Of a stretch of DNA of 14,995 nucleotides, positions 1 to 5,507 are shown one piece after another. Origin of the DNA: Acidimicrobiia bacterium (lineage in GTDB: Bacteria; Actinomycetota; Acidimicrobiia; Spongiisociales; SHLN01); assembly GCA_004283105.1 (NCBI GenBank), contig SHLN01000037.1:1-14995 (forward strand), given 5' to 3'. Both the position numbers and the translations under genes were made by a program. Each line of letters begins with the position of its first letter. Position 1 is the first letter of the stretch. Below the pieces are notes generated by a model. It did no database searches and had not been told where the DNA came from. It was given only the letters and a program-made list of their open reading frames with translations.

Positions 1-1253
1 GTCTCACCAAATTGCTTGAGCAGCCTATTCACTGCTTGCGCATTTGTCCCAGAGCCTGCGGCAATCCTGCGACGCCGCCCGCCTTTGATGATCTTTGGGT
101 TCTGGCGCTCTTCGGGGGTCATCGAGCGGATGATCGCCTCGACTCGCGCCATGTCCCGGTCGTCGATTTCGGCATTGCCGAGGGCGGCCGGAGCGCCGGG
201 AATCATACCAACCAAATCCGACAATGACCCCATCTTCTTGATCTGCTGGAACTGTGCGAGGAAGTCGTCGAGATCGAAGGTCGCTTCCCGCATCTTCTCG
301 ACGGCCCGCTCCGCCTCTTGCTCGTCCCAGGTCTTCTCGGCCTTCTCGATGAGAGTCATCACATCGCCCATGCCGAGAATGCGTCCTGCCATGCGGTCTG
401 GATGGAACACTTCGAAGTCGCCGATCCCCTCCCCGATACCGGCGTACTTGATCGGACAACCGGTGACTTCCCGGACCGAGATGGCCGCTCCCCCGCGGGC
501 ATCGCCGTCGAGCTTGGAGAGCACGACGCCGCTCAATTCGACGCGCTCCAGGAAGCCGGTGGCCACATTGACGGCTTCCTGTCCGGTCATGGCGTCAACG
601 ACGAGAAGGACTTCGTCCGGATCGACCGCCTTGCTGACGGCCGCCAGCTCAGACATGAGATCCTGATCGATCTGGAGCCGGCCTGCCGTGTCAACGATGA
701 GCACGTCGGCGCCGGTCTTGGTCGCCTCCTTGAGCGCTGCTTTGGCCAGCCGGGCCGGCTTGCCCTTCCGATCGACGAACACCGGCACATCGATGCGGCG
801 ACCGAGTTGCTCGAGCTGATCGATGGCGGCCGGACGCTGGAGGTCGGCGGCGACCAGCATCGGGCGCTTGCCGTCTTCCTTGAGCCGGTTGGCGAGCTTG
901 GCGGCCGAGGTCGTTTTACCGGAGCCCTGCAGGCCGACCATGAGAATGCGGAGCGGTGGAGCCTTGGGTCGGGTCAGTTCGACGGCGTCGGAACCGAGCG
1001 TCCCGATGAGCTCCTCATTGACGATCTTGATGACCTGCTGGCCGGGGGTGAGGCTGCCGTGAACCTCTTCGCCGACCGCCCGCTCCCGGATGCGGGCGAT
1101 CAGGGCCTTTGTGACGTTGAGGTTGACATCGGCTTCGAGCAGAGCCAGGCGCACTTCGCGTAAGGCCTCATCGACATCTGAGTCGGACAAGCGGCCCTTG
1201 CCTCGCAAACGCGTAAAGACGCCGCCCATCCGGTTGGTGAGGGTTTCGAACAT
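1..1253 (-). CDS. ffh: Signal recognition particle protein Ffh (SRP54 GTPase), 3' end beyond window
   Basis: Ffh binds the SRP RNA and signal sequences of nascent membrane and secreted proteins, and brings ribosomes to the receptor FtsY at the membrane. The frame is open from ATG at 1253 to the left edge: 417 codons are visible, and by family length a few dozen residues are missing. The N domain (about 1-95) leads into a G domain with P-loop GLQGSGKTT (107-115), ADLQRPAAIDQL (near 135-147), DTAGR (188-192) and SKLDGDARGG (246-255). The methionine-bearing M domain starts near 300 and includes QFQQIKKMGSLSDLVGMIPG (334-353) and the basic RRRRIAAGSGT stretch that contacts RNA. The visible end matches family C-termini, so no frameshift is seen. 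No Shine-Dalgarno precedes the ATG; a TACACT box ending 9 nt upstream suggests a leaderless or near-leaderless transcript. It lies downstream of sigma cassette A on the same strand, with a hairpin between them. Identification is secure. Confidence 0.97.
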   Translation of the reverse strand, partial: MFETLTNRMGGVFTRLRGKGRLSDSDVDEALREVRLALLEADVNLNVTKALIARIRERAVGEEVHGSLTPGQQVIKIVNEELIGTLGSDAVELTRPKAPPLRILMVGLQGSGKTTSAAKLANRLKEDGKRPMLVAADLQRPAAIDQLEQLGRRIDVPVFVDRKGKPARLAKAALKEATKTGADVLIVDTAGRLQIDQDLMSELAAVSKAVDPDEVLLVVDAMTGQEAVNVATGFLERVELSGVVLSKLDGDARGGAAISVREVTGCPIKYAGIGEGIGDFEVFHPDRMAGRILGMGDVMTLIEKAEKTWDEQEAERAVEKMREATFDLDDFLAQFQQIKKMGSLSDLVGMIPGAPAALGNAEIDDRDMARVEAIIRSMTPEERQNPKIIKGGRRRRIAAGSGTNAQAVNRLLKQFGE

Positions 1254-1261
1254 GAGGGGGA

Positions 1262-1267
1262 AGTGTA
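1262..1267 (-). promoter_or_regulatory. Candidate -10 box of ffh (leaderless-type)
   Basis: On the minus strand the sequence TACACT ends 8 bases before the ffh ATG (1253). It fits the TANNNT -10 consensus at the distance expected when transcription begins at or next to the start codon. No Shine-Dalgarno and no convincing -35 box are visible. Leaderless genes are common in actinobacteria. The assignment is inferred from spacing alone. Confidence 0.4.
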
Positions 1268-1274
1268 AAGGCGC

Positions 1275-1302
1275 GGTGAGCGATGCGCGGTGCGCGATGC
1301 GC
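1275..1302. repeat. Two-copy 14-nt tandem repeat upstream of ffh
   Basis: The units GGTGAGCGATGCGC (1275-1288) and GGTGCGCGATGCGC (1289-1302) lie head to tail with a single mismatch, and a partial GCGC unit precedes them. The repeat sits between the hairpin at 1313-1340 and the putative ffh -10 box, so it would fall in or just upstream of the ffh promoter. No function is recognised. Short GC-rich tandem repeats of this kind can arise by replication slippage. Confidence 0.6.
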
Positions 1303-1312
1303 CCCACCGGCA

Positions 1313-1340
1313 GTCCCCCCGGGCACATACCCGGGGGGAC
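1313..1340 (-). terminator. Perfect 11-bp GC hairpin after cassette A, before ffh
   Basis: The arm GTCCCCCCGGG (1313-1323), a 6-nt loop and CCCGGGGGGAC (1330-1340) form a perfect stem. It begins 40 nt past the stop of the cassette A membrane-protein gene and lies 59 nt upstream of the ffh start. No T-run follows on either strand, so it would be a U-less actinobacterial-type terminator if it works as one. It could insulate ffh from sigma-driven transcription. That role is inferred from position and stability. Confidence 0.5.
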
Positions 1341-1379
1341 AGCATCGACGACCGAAAGATCGGGGGCCGGGGGCAATTC

Positions 1380-2288
1380 CTATCGCTGCGCTACCCACTC
1401 GGCGACGAGCTGGCGATGGGTCTCCATGGTGTCCGGCGTCAATCTCCAAGCTCCGGTGAACTCGTTGATCAAGTCACCGGCCACCTCCGGGCGATTCTGC
1501 TCGACCCACGCGCCGTAGGTCCGCAGCGCCGCGGGGTCGGTGCCTTCGCCCATGATTTCGATCACGATGCTGTCGATACGACCATCAGCGAGGGTGAACG
1601 TCCAGGTGGCCGAGTGGGCGGGATTCTTGAAAGCGAAACCCTCTCGTACCTCATCGCAGACGGCCGTCACGGCATCCAGTTGGGAACACGTGAGCAAGGT
1701 TGTTGTGCCACCGGCGTAGACATCGGCGCCGTTCCCGATGAATCCATCCAGCTCTGTGACCGTGCCGTCACCATCCCAATCCGGGACGCCCGCCGACTCG
1801 GGCAGCTCGTCGGAAAAACGGATCGCCGGGCTCTGTCCATCCACGAAGATGAATTGGAAGGTCGCGTCGGCTGTGTAGTACTCGCCACCCCCGGCCCAGT
1901 TCGCCGTGACAACATCCGCGTTGAAGACGTCCGTCGCCTCGATCGGCGAGCCAAACGCGGCGTCGGGCTCTGTGTTGCGGGTGAGTCCCCACACCCCGGC
2001 CCCGATCACCAGCACGGCCATCGCACCGGCCAGGGCCGGGATCAGTCGACGCCGCTGGCGTGGTGCCGCCTGCTCGCGAACGATCTGGATCGGCTTTTCT
2101 TGGGTTTGCATGTTTCGTCTCCTCTCGACGGGTTGCTCGAGAGGGTCGGCGGACGGCTGGGGGTTGCCGGTGCGGTGCATGACTTCTTCGAAAAGGGTTC
2201 GGACGTCCCGGTCGTGCGGGAGCAAACGAGCCGGAGTCGAAACCGGATTGGAGGCCTTGATCAGCTCACGAAGCTGCTGCTGCGTCAT
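1380..2288 (-). CDS. Single-pass membrane partner of sigma A with outside NTF2/SnoaL-like domain (putative anti-sigma)
   Basis: This 302-residue protein has a short cytoplasmic part with the motif LIKASNPV (9-16) and a helix near 28-40. A basic RQRRR stretch leads into one membrane segment (about 82-101), and about 200 residues lie outside. The outside part resembles an NTF2/SnoaL-like fold followed by a helical tail, and it aligns along its length with the cassette B protein. Shared features are the 12-residue loop D170-D181 (DWDGDGTVTELD, EF-hand or dockerin-like), GGTTTLLTCSQ and Cys201/Cys211. The ATG at 2288 has AAGGAGG 5 nt upstream and lies inside the last codons of the sigma gene (23-nt overlap), which indicates coupled expression. 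Membrane proteins in this position usually restrain their sigma factor. No zinc anti-sigma HxxxCxxC motif is present, so the anti-sigma role is inference. The ligand is unknown. Confidence 0.85.
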   Translation of the reverse strand: MTQQQLRELIKASNPVSTPARLLPHDRDVRTLFEEVMHRTGNPQPSADPLEQPVERRRNMQTQEKPIQIVREQAAPRQRRRLIPALAGAMAVLVIGAGVWGLTRNTEPDAAFGSPIEATDVFNADVVTANWAGGGEYYTADATFQFIFVDGQSPAIRFSDELPESAGVPDWDGDGTVTELDGFIGNGADVYAGGTTTLLTCSQLDAVTAVCDEVREGFAFKNPAHSATWTFTLADGRIDSIVIEIMGEGTDPAALRTYGAWVEQNRPEVAGDLINEFTGAWRLTPDTMETHRQLVAEWVAQR

Positions 2289-2823
2289 GGTCGCCTCCTT
2301 CCTGTGATTGTGTGTAGGACATGTGCTTGAGACGTCGTTCGAGCTGTTGATAGGCGCGGTGAATGCGCTGGTCGATGGTGGCCCGGGAGACGCTGAGCAT
2401 CTCGGCCACCTGCTCGCGAGGAACCTCCTCCCACTCGACCAGCTTCAGTACATCGCGGTACTTCGGTTTGAGGGAGTCGATGGCCCGATGGACCTCTTCG
2501 TACTCGGCTCTCCGCACCAGCTGGGTTTCTGGCCCGGGCTGGAAATCGACGGCGTGTGACCCGATCTTGCCCGCCAGGTTGCGGGCCCGGCGGGAGGAGC
2601 GGCCCTGGTTCTTGAGCACGTTGGCGGCCACGCCAAAGAGCCACGGCAACGTCTCTGGATCGGCGGGCATGTCGGCGAAACGCCGCCAGGCGACGGCGAA
2701 GACCTCCGCCGTTGCGTCGTGGGCTTCGGCATGGGAGGTCCGACGAAGACAGTAAGCGAGGATGTCGCGCACATGCGAGGCATACATCGCCTCGAACGTC
2801 GCCACCGTCGCTTCTGCTGTCAC
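2266..2823 (-). CDS. ECF-type RNA polymerase sigma factor, cassette A
   Basis: Sigma factors of this class redirect RNA polymerase to a small regulon. The 185-residue product has region 2 (about 8-76) with AYCLRR, HDATAEVFAVAWRR and PWLFGVAANVLKN. A linker follows, then region 4 (about 110-165) with LKPKYRDVLKLVEWEEV and the helix-turn-helix EQVAEMLSVSRATIDQRIHR. I chose GTG at 2823 because GGAGG sits 6 nt upstream. The in-frame ATG at 2838 would put that ribosome site inside the coding region, and the GTG start gives the same 185-residue length as the cassette B paralogue. The 3' end overlaps the membrane-partner gene by 23 nt. No SnoaL domain is fused to the sigma factor itself. Sigma identity is sure, but the regulon is unknown. 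A motif at 2904-2917 within an inverted repeat is the likely control site. Confidence 0.92.
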   Translation of the reverse strand: MTAEATVATFEAMYASHVRDILAYCLRRTSHAEAHDATAEVFAVAWRRFADMPADPETLPWLFGVAANVLKNQGRSSRRARNLAGKIGSHAVDFQPGPETQLVRRAEYEEVHRAIDSLKPKYRDVLKLVEWEEVPREQVAEMLSVSRATIDQRIHRAYQQLERRLKHMSYTQSQEGGDHDAAAAS

Positions 2824-2828
2824 CGCCC

Positions 2829-2836
2829 ACCTCCCC
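2829..2836 (-). promoter_or_regulatory. Ribosome binding site deciding the GTG start of sigma A
   Basis: On the minus strand GGGGAGGT ends 5 bases before GTG 2823, with the GGAGG core 6 nt away. The alternative ATG at 2838 directly overlaps this site and has no purine-rich site of its own. This supports the shorter start. Confidence 0.7.
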
Positions 2837-2885
2837 ATGGGTTCGATCAGGTCTCATTCATACACACATGTCCGTTCGGATGCCG

Positions 2886-2926
2886 GATCTGACACTTTTC
2901 CGCAGGTCTTTTCAGAATGTCAGATC
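2886..2926. promoter_or_regulatory. Upstream control region of sigma A: 9-bp inverted repeat around a motif shared with sigma B
   Basis: GATCTGACA (2886-2894) and TGTCAGATC (2918-2926) are perfect inverted arms 23 nt apart. Between them, on the minus strand, lies TTCTGAAAAGACCT (2917-2904), which matches 12 of 14 bases (two transitions) of the motif upstream of sigma B at 4623-4610. It ends 80 nt upstream of the GTG start. ECF genes are often autoregulated, so it could be the -35 part of a sigma-specific promoter or an operator. No clear -10 was found. The function is inference; the sequence match is direct. Confidence 0.5.
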
Positions 2927-2970
2927 ACCGGCCGGGAGGGACATGTCGTAGTGAACCGAGGGTCGGTTTG

Positions 2971-2986
2971 GACAACGGGGGTTGTC
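2971..2986. repeat. Small perfect hairpin (6-bp stem, 4-nt loop)
   Basis: GACAAC, GGGG and GTTGTC form a compact stem-loop in the DNA between the two sigma cassettes, 7 nt from the larger hairpin at 2994-3020. It is the third hairpin after the cassette B stop in the direction of transcription. It probably belongs to the transcription-insulating cluster, though it is weak by itself. Confidence 0.4.
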
Positions 2987-2993
2987 GACAGAG

Positions 2994-3020
2994 GAGGGGC
3001 CCGGACATGCCGGGCCCCTC
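2994..3020 (-). terminator. Perfect 11-bp hairpin between the sigma cassettes
   Basis: GAGGGGCCCGG (2994-3004), loop ACATG and CCGGGCCCCTC (3010-3020) form a very stable stem 63 nt downstream of the cassette B stop. The pyrimidine/T-rich flank TCTTTCT lies on the plus-strand side, so the textbook polarity would fit rightward transcription, yet no plus-strand gene precedes it. It may act in both directions or as a U-less terminator for cassette B. Confidence 0.55.
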
Positions 3021-3068
3021 TCTTTCTGGTGCGACGCTCCCCACAACGGTCGCCCTCTCACGTCAGGT

Positions 3069-3092
3069 GAGCAGTAGCCCCGCCTACTGCTC
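3069..3092 (-). terminator. Hairpin straddling the stop codon of the cassette B membrane protein
   Basis: GAGCAGTAG (3069-3077), a 6-nt loop and CTACTGCTC (3084-3092) form a perfect 9-bp stem. The TAG stop of the cassette B gene (3086-3084) lies within the first arm as transcribed. The stem could protect the 3' end or help terminate. It is the first of three consecutive hairpins downstream of cassette B. Confidence 0.5.
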
Positions 3093-3995
3093 CGCCTGCC
3101 ACTCGGCGATCAGCTCTCGATGGACCGGGACCGCGTCCGGGCTGATCGCAAGTCTGCTGATGTCCTCAAATAGCTCCGCTATCGAGAGCTCCGGCTTGTT
3201 GTCGTTGATCCACGTGCGGTAGCCGGCTACGAGATTCGAGTCGATTGGATTGTCTGGCCTGGGAACGACCTCGATTACATGCAATGTGATGACACCGTCG
3301 ATGATCGTCAACGTCCAGTTGTTGTGCGGGTTTCCGCGGACCGACAACGCCGATCCTTCCCAAACCTCCTGACACGCAGCCGTCACATCGTCGACCTGCG
3401 AGCACGTCACAAAGGTGGTCGTCCCGATCGCATGTTGGCGTGCTGCGTCGTCGGTGAGTCCGTCGAACCCGTCAACTGATCCATCGCCATCCCAGTCGTA
3501 CGGGGTCTGTGGCACGTAGTCGGCCAGCGACACTCTCTCGACGAACGTCTCGCCGGCGACCGAGTTGACCTCCAACTCGGCCGTGTCCGCATACAGGGCT
3601 CTCAGCGCTTCCCAATCTCCGGCGGCGGTTGCCTCGTTGTAGAGGTTCGTCACCTCCAGCGGAGTCGGGACGGCAGCCTGGGGCAGCGTGGTCGGTGTTG
3701 GCGCAGGCTCAATGGCATCGGGCCCGTCGTCGCCGGTGAACACCAGCACCACTACGAGTATGGCCACGATGACAGCCGCGGCCCCGGCCAGGGCTGGAAC
3801 CAGCCAGCCAGGGCGTTTGGTCGATGGTGGCGCGGTCGCACCCGTATCTCTCCGTTGTTGCGTTTGCACTTCCGTGCTCCTCTCGTCGATTCGTTCGAGG
3901 AGAGCCGTCATCGACAGGAAGCCACCGGGACCGGCTGATTCGCTCGGCAGCGGATTGGCCTGCGCTACAGCTTCGAATGCTTGTTCTTGATTCAC
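3084..3995 (-). CDS. Single-pass membrane partner of sigma B with outside NTF2/SnoaL-like domain (putative anti-sigma)
   Basis: This 303-residue paralogue of the cassette A protein has the same plan. The cytoplasmic part carries AVAQANPLP (9-17) and an LLERIDERS helix. One membrane segment lies near 65-87, followed by a Pro/Thr-rich linker (about 92-112) and an outside NTF2-like region beginning LEVTNLYNEATAAGDWEAL. The conserved block holds the acidic loop D167-D178 (DWDGDGSVDGFD), GTTTFVTCSQ and Cys198/Cys208. The C-terminus ends in a helical RELIAEWQAEQ, matching QLVAEWVAQR in the paralogue. Start is GTG at 3995, overlapping the sigma stop as GTGA and preceded by a full consensus ribosome site (3999-4008), so coupled and strong translation is expected. 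The anti-sigma role is inferred from gene pairing and topology. No zinc-binding anti-sigma motif is visible. Confidence 0.86.
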   Translation of the reverse strand: MNQEQAFEAVAQANPLPSESAGPGGFLSMTALLERIDERSTEVQTQQRRDTGATAPPSTKRPGWLVPALAGAAAVIVAILVVVLVFTGDDGPDAIEPAPTPTTLPQAAVPTPLEVTNLYNEATAAGDWEALRALYADTAELEVNSVAGETFVERVSLADYVPQTPYDWDGDGSVDGFDGLTDDAARQHAIGTTTFVTCSQVDDVTAACQEVWEGSALSVRGNPHNNWTLTIIDGVITLHVIEVVPRPDNPIDSNLVAGYRTWINDNKPELSIAELFEDISRLAISPDAVPVHRELIAEWQAEQ

Positions 3996-4549
3996 AGCTC
4001 ACCTCCTTCCGGAATCGCCTGGGGACGAACACCTTTGGTTGCCGACAACAGCCGAGCGAGTCGCTTGCCAACTCGCTGCATACGCATGTCAACGGCATGG
4101 GCGGAGATACCGAACACTTCGCCGATCTCGGCGTGGCTCAGCTCCTCCCACATCTTGAGCCGGACCAATTCCTGGTCGTCGGGCTTCATTCGGCCGAGCG
4201 CTTCCAGCACAGCCCGGTCCTGGCTGCGACGGACGACCACGTCTTCCGCCGAAGCCCCTGCAGGGGAACGAACCGCCGTCTGCTCCAGCTTGGACCGCAG
4301 TCGACTGGTCTGCGACCGGCTCCGGTACTGGTGGGCCACGGTGTTGCGGGCCACCGCAAACAACCACAGCCGAGCTTCAGCGCCCTGGGGGACCTCATCG
4401 ATCTTGCGCCATGCCACGATGAAGATCTCGGCGGCGGCGTCATTGGCCGCTTCGACGCTGAGGCGACGCAGGCAATACGAGCGAATGTCGGCATAGTGCT
4501 CCTCGTACATACGACGGAACCGAGCATCCGAACTGGGGACGTTCCCCAC
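3992..4549 (-). CDS. ECF-type RNA polymerase sigma factor, cassette B
   Basis: The 185-residue product has region 2 with SYCLRRLSVEAANDAAAEIF and VAWRKIDEVP (about 24-52), then LWLFAVARNTVAHQYRSRS. Region 4 (about 112-167) contains MKPDDQELVRLKMWEELSHA and the helix-turn-helix AEIGEVFGISAHAVDMRMQR. It is the paralogue of the cassette A sigma factor, with equal length and a shared YCLRR...A.DA.AE.F.VAWR signature, but the region 4 recognition helix differs (SAHAVDMRM against SRATIDQRI). Promoter choice may therefore have diverged. GTG at 4549 is preceded by GGAGG 4 nt upstream. The stop overlaps the partner start by 4 nt. Transcription diverges from upp, and the shared intergenic region carries a 12-bp inverted repeat. 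Confidence 0.92.
   Translation of the reverse strand: MGNVPSSDARFRRMYEEHYADIRSYCLRRLSVEAANDAAAEIFIVAWRKIDEVPQGAEARLWLFAVARNTVAHQYRSRSQTSRLRSKLEQTAVRSPAGASAEDVVVRRSQDRAVLEALGRMKPDDQELVRLKMWEELSHAEIGEVFGISAHAVDMRMQRVGKRLARLLSATKGVRPQAIPEGGEL
3999..4008 (-). promoter_or_regulatory. Full-consensus ribosome binding site for the cassette B membrane partner
   Basis: AAGGAGGTGA on the minus strand is a complete complement to the 16S rRNA 3' tail, with the GGAGG core 6 nt before GTG 3995. It lies within the last codons of the sigma gene. It is stronger than the sites of most other genes in this window, which suggests the membrane partner is made at least as well as the sigma factor. Confidence 0.8.
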
Positions 4550-4576
4550 CGTTCCTCCCTTTGGTGGCGCTTTCGA

Positions 4577-4659
4577 CCCTACATTCCAGGATCATGCCCC
4601 GACCTCACGAGATCCTTTCAGAAATCGGTGAGAACCGTCCCGGTCCGTGGAATGTAGGG
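4577..4659. promoter_or_regulatory. Upstream control region of sigma B: 12-bp inverted repeat around a motif shared with sigma A
   Basis: CCCTACATTCCA (4577-4588) and TGGAATGTAGGG (4648-4659) are perfect inverted arms 59 nt apart. Between them, on the minus strand, lies TTCTGAAAGGATCT (4623-4610), matching 12 of 14 bases of the motif in front of sigma A. The arms have a different sequence from those at sigma A, so the motif rather than the arms is what both cassettes share. A protein bound at both arms could loop the promoter, or the pair could be a large RNA stem in the sigma B leader. Either reading is inference. Confidence 0.5.
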
Positions 4660-4687
4660 GTGAATCGGACTGGGGACGTCCGACGAG

Positions 4688-4709
4688 AGGGGCTCCACCA
4701 GGGGCCCCT
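4688..4709 (+). repeat. Hairpin in the sigma B / upp divergent region
   Basis: AGGGGC (4688-4693) pairs with GCCCCT (4704-4709) and is followed on the plus strand by TTCGCTTT. Inside it is a 10-bp palindrome AGGGGCCCCT (4700-4709). It looks like a rightward terminator but no plus-strand gene precedes it. It may be a leftover, or it may block read-through into upp. Confidence 0.35.
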
Positions 4710-4740
4710 TTCGCTTTGGCGGGCGTCTGGTGCACCCGGG

Positions 4741-4746
4741 TACGAT
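4741..4746 (+). promoter_or_regulatory. Candidate -10 box of upp
   Basis: TACGAT fits TANNNT and lies 29 nt before the GTG start, leaving a short leader of about 20-25 nt that contains the ribosome site AAGGGG. TTGGCG (4716-4721) is the only -35-like hexamer nearby, and its 19-nt spacing is long. Low-confidence prediction. Confidence 0.35.
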
Positions 4747-4775
4747 TGAGCGCACACGGAGCAAAAGGGGCACCA

Positions 4776-5396
4776 GTGGACATCACCGTTGTCGAGCATC
4801 CGCTCGCCAGGCACTACTTGACGATTCTCAGGGACAAGGACACGGCGCCTGAGTCCTTCCGAGAGACGACACGACGGCTCTGCTACCTGCTCCTCACCGA
4901 GGCGACCGCACGCACGCCGCTGGCCGAAGGGACCGTTACCACTCCCCTGGCCGACACCCCCGGCTACCGCCTCGCTCACCAGATGGTGGCGGTGCCGGTG
5001 CTGCGGGCCGGACTGGGCTTGCTCGACGCCGTCCTCGACCTACTACCCGACGTCAAGGTCGGGTATGCCGGTGTCGCCCGCGACGAGGAAACGGCCCTGC
5101 CGCAGGAGTACTACTACAAGATCCCCGACCTCTCCGACTCCCAGGTCCTCATCCTCGAGCCGATGCTGGCCACCGGCGGGTCACTTTCATGGGCGATCGA
5201 GAAGGTGAAAGGCAGCGGCGCCACCGACATCACCGCAATTTGCGTCGTGGCCGCTCCCGAAGGCGTCAAGCGCATCAACAACGACCACCCGGACGTGCGC
5301 ATCGTGGCCGCCGGCCTCGACGAGGGCCTCAACGACCACTTCTACATCGTCCCCGGCCTGGGAGACATGGGAGATCGGCTCTTCGGGACGTACTGA
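4776..5396 (+). CDS. upp: Uracil phosphoribosyltransferase
   Basis: Upp catalyses uracil + PRPP -> UMP + PPi, the main salvage route for free uracil in the cytoplasm. The 206-residue length is typical of the family. Recognisable segments are VEHPLARHYLTILRD (6-20), PVLRAGLGLLDAVLDLLPD (74-92) and RDEETALPQEYYYKIP (102-117). The PRPP loop ILEPMLATGGS is at 126-136, and the C-terminal YIVPGLGDMGDRLFGTY binds uracil. The start is GTG at 4776 because the family N-terminus begins there and AAGGGG lies 5-6 nt upstream; the frame is open further upstream but reads as non-coding. Divergent from sigma B. It precedes the deoB-deoA-punA operon by 124 nt, which fits recapture of uracil released by DeoA. 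Function is secure. Confidence 0.97.
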   Translation: MDITVVEHPLARHYLTILRDKDTAPESFRETTRRLCYLLLTEATARTPLAEGTVTTPLADTPGYRLAHQMVAVPVLRAGLGLLDAVLDLLPDVKVGYAGVARDEETALPQEYYYKIPDLSDSQVLILEPMLATGGSLSWAIEKVKGSGATDITAICVVAAPEGVKRINNDHPDVRIVAAGLDEGLNDHFYIVPGLGDMGDRLFGTY

Positions 5397-5404
5397 GACC
5401 GCTG

Positions 5405-5471
5405 CCCGCTACCCGCGACCCGCTTCCCGCAGGAGTCTGAGCGGGTAGCCGACAGCGGAAGGCGGGAAGCG
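5405..5471. repeat. Heptamer tandem repeat with interleaved inverted arms
   Basis: Four successive 7-mers of the form CCCGCNN occupy 5405-5432. Two of them have complements further on: GCTACCCGC (5408-5416) pairs with GCGGGTAGC (5441-5449), and CGCTTCCCGC (5421-5430) pairs with GCGGGAAGCG (5462-5471). The order is arm 1, arm 2, arm 1', arm 2', so the two stems are interleaved: a pseudoknot or two competing hairpins. It fills most of the upp-deoB gap and could serve as a terminator for upp. A dispersed low-complexity repeat is equally possible. Confidence 0.55.
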
Positions 5472-5507
5472 AACGTCAGGACACAGCAGGGTGCCCGTCC
5501 GAATCCC

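Noticed and set aside
16..1163. Long plus-strand open frames (216 and 281 codons) opposite the left part of the window
   Set aside because: They are antisense to ffh, whose minus-strand frame shows all SRP54 motifs. The plus frames are low-complexity products of GC-rich codon structure.
2824..2838. ATG 2838 as start of sigma A
   Set aside because: It overlaps the strong ribosome site that serves GTG 2823, and the shorter form equals the length of the paralogue.
4647..4775. ATG-started upstream extension of upp
   Set aside because: It covers palindromes and the presumed promoter. GTG 4776 has a ribosome site and matches the family N-terminus.
5405..5432. CRISPR-like short repeats
   Set aside because: The units are 7 bases long and contiguous, with no spacers, so this is a low-complexity tandem array and not a CRISPR.
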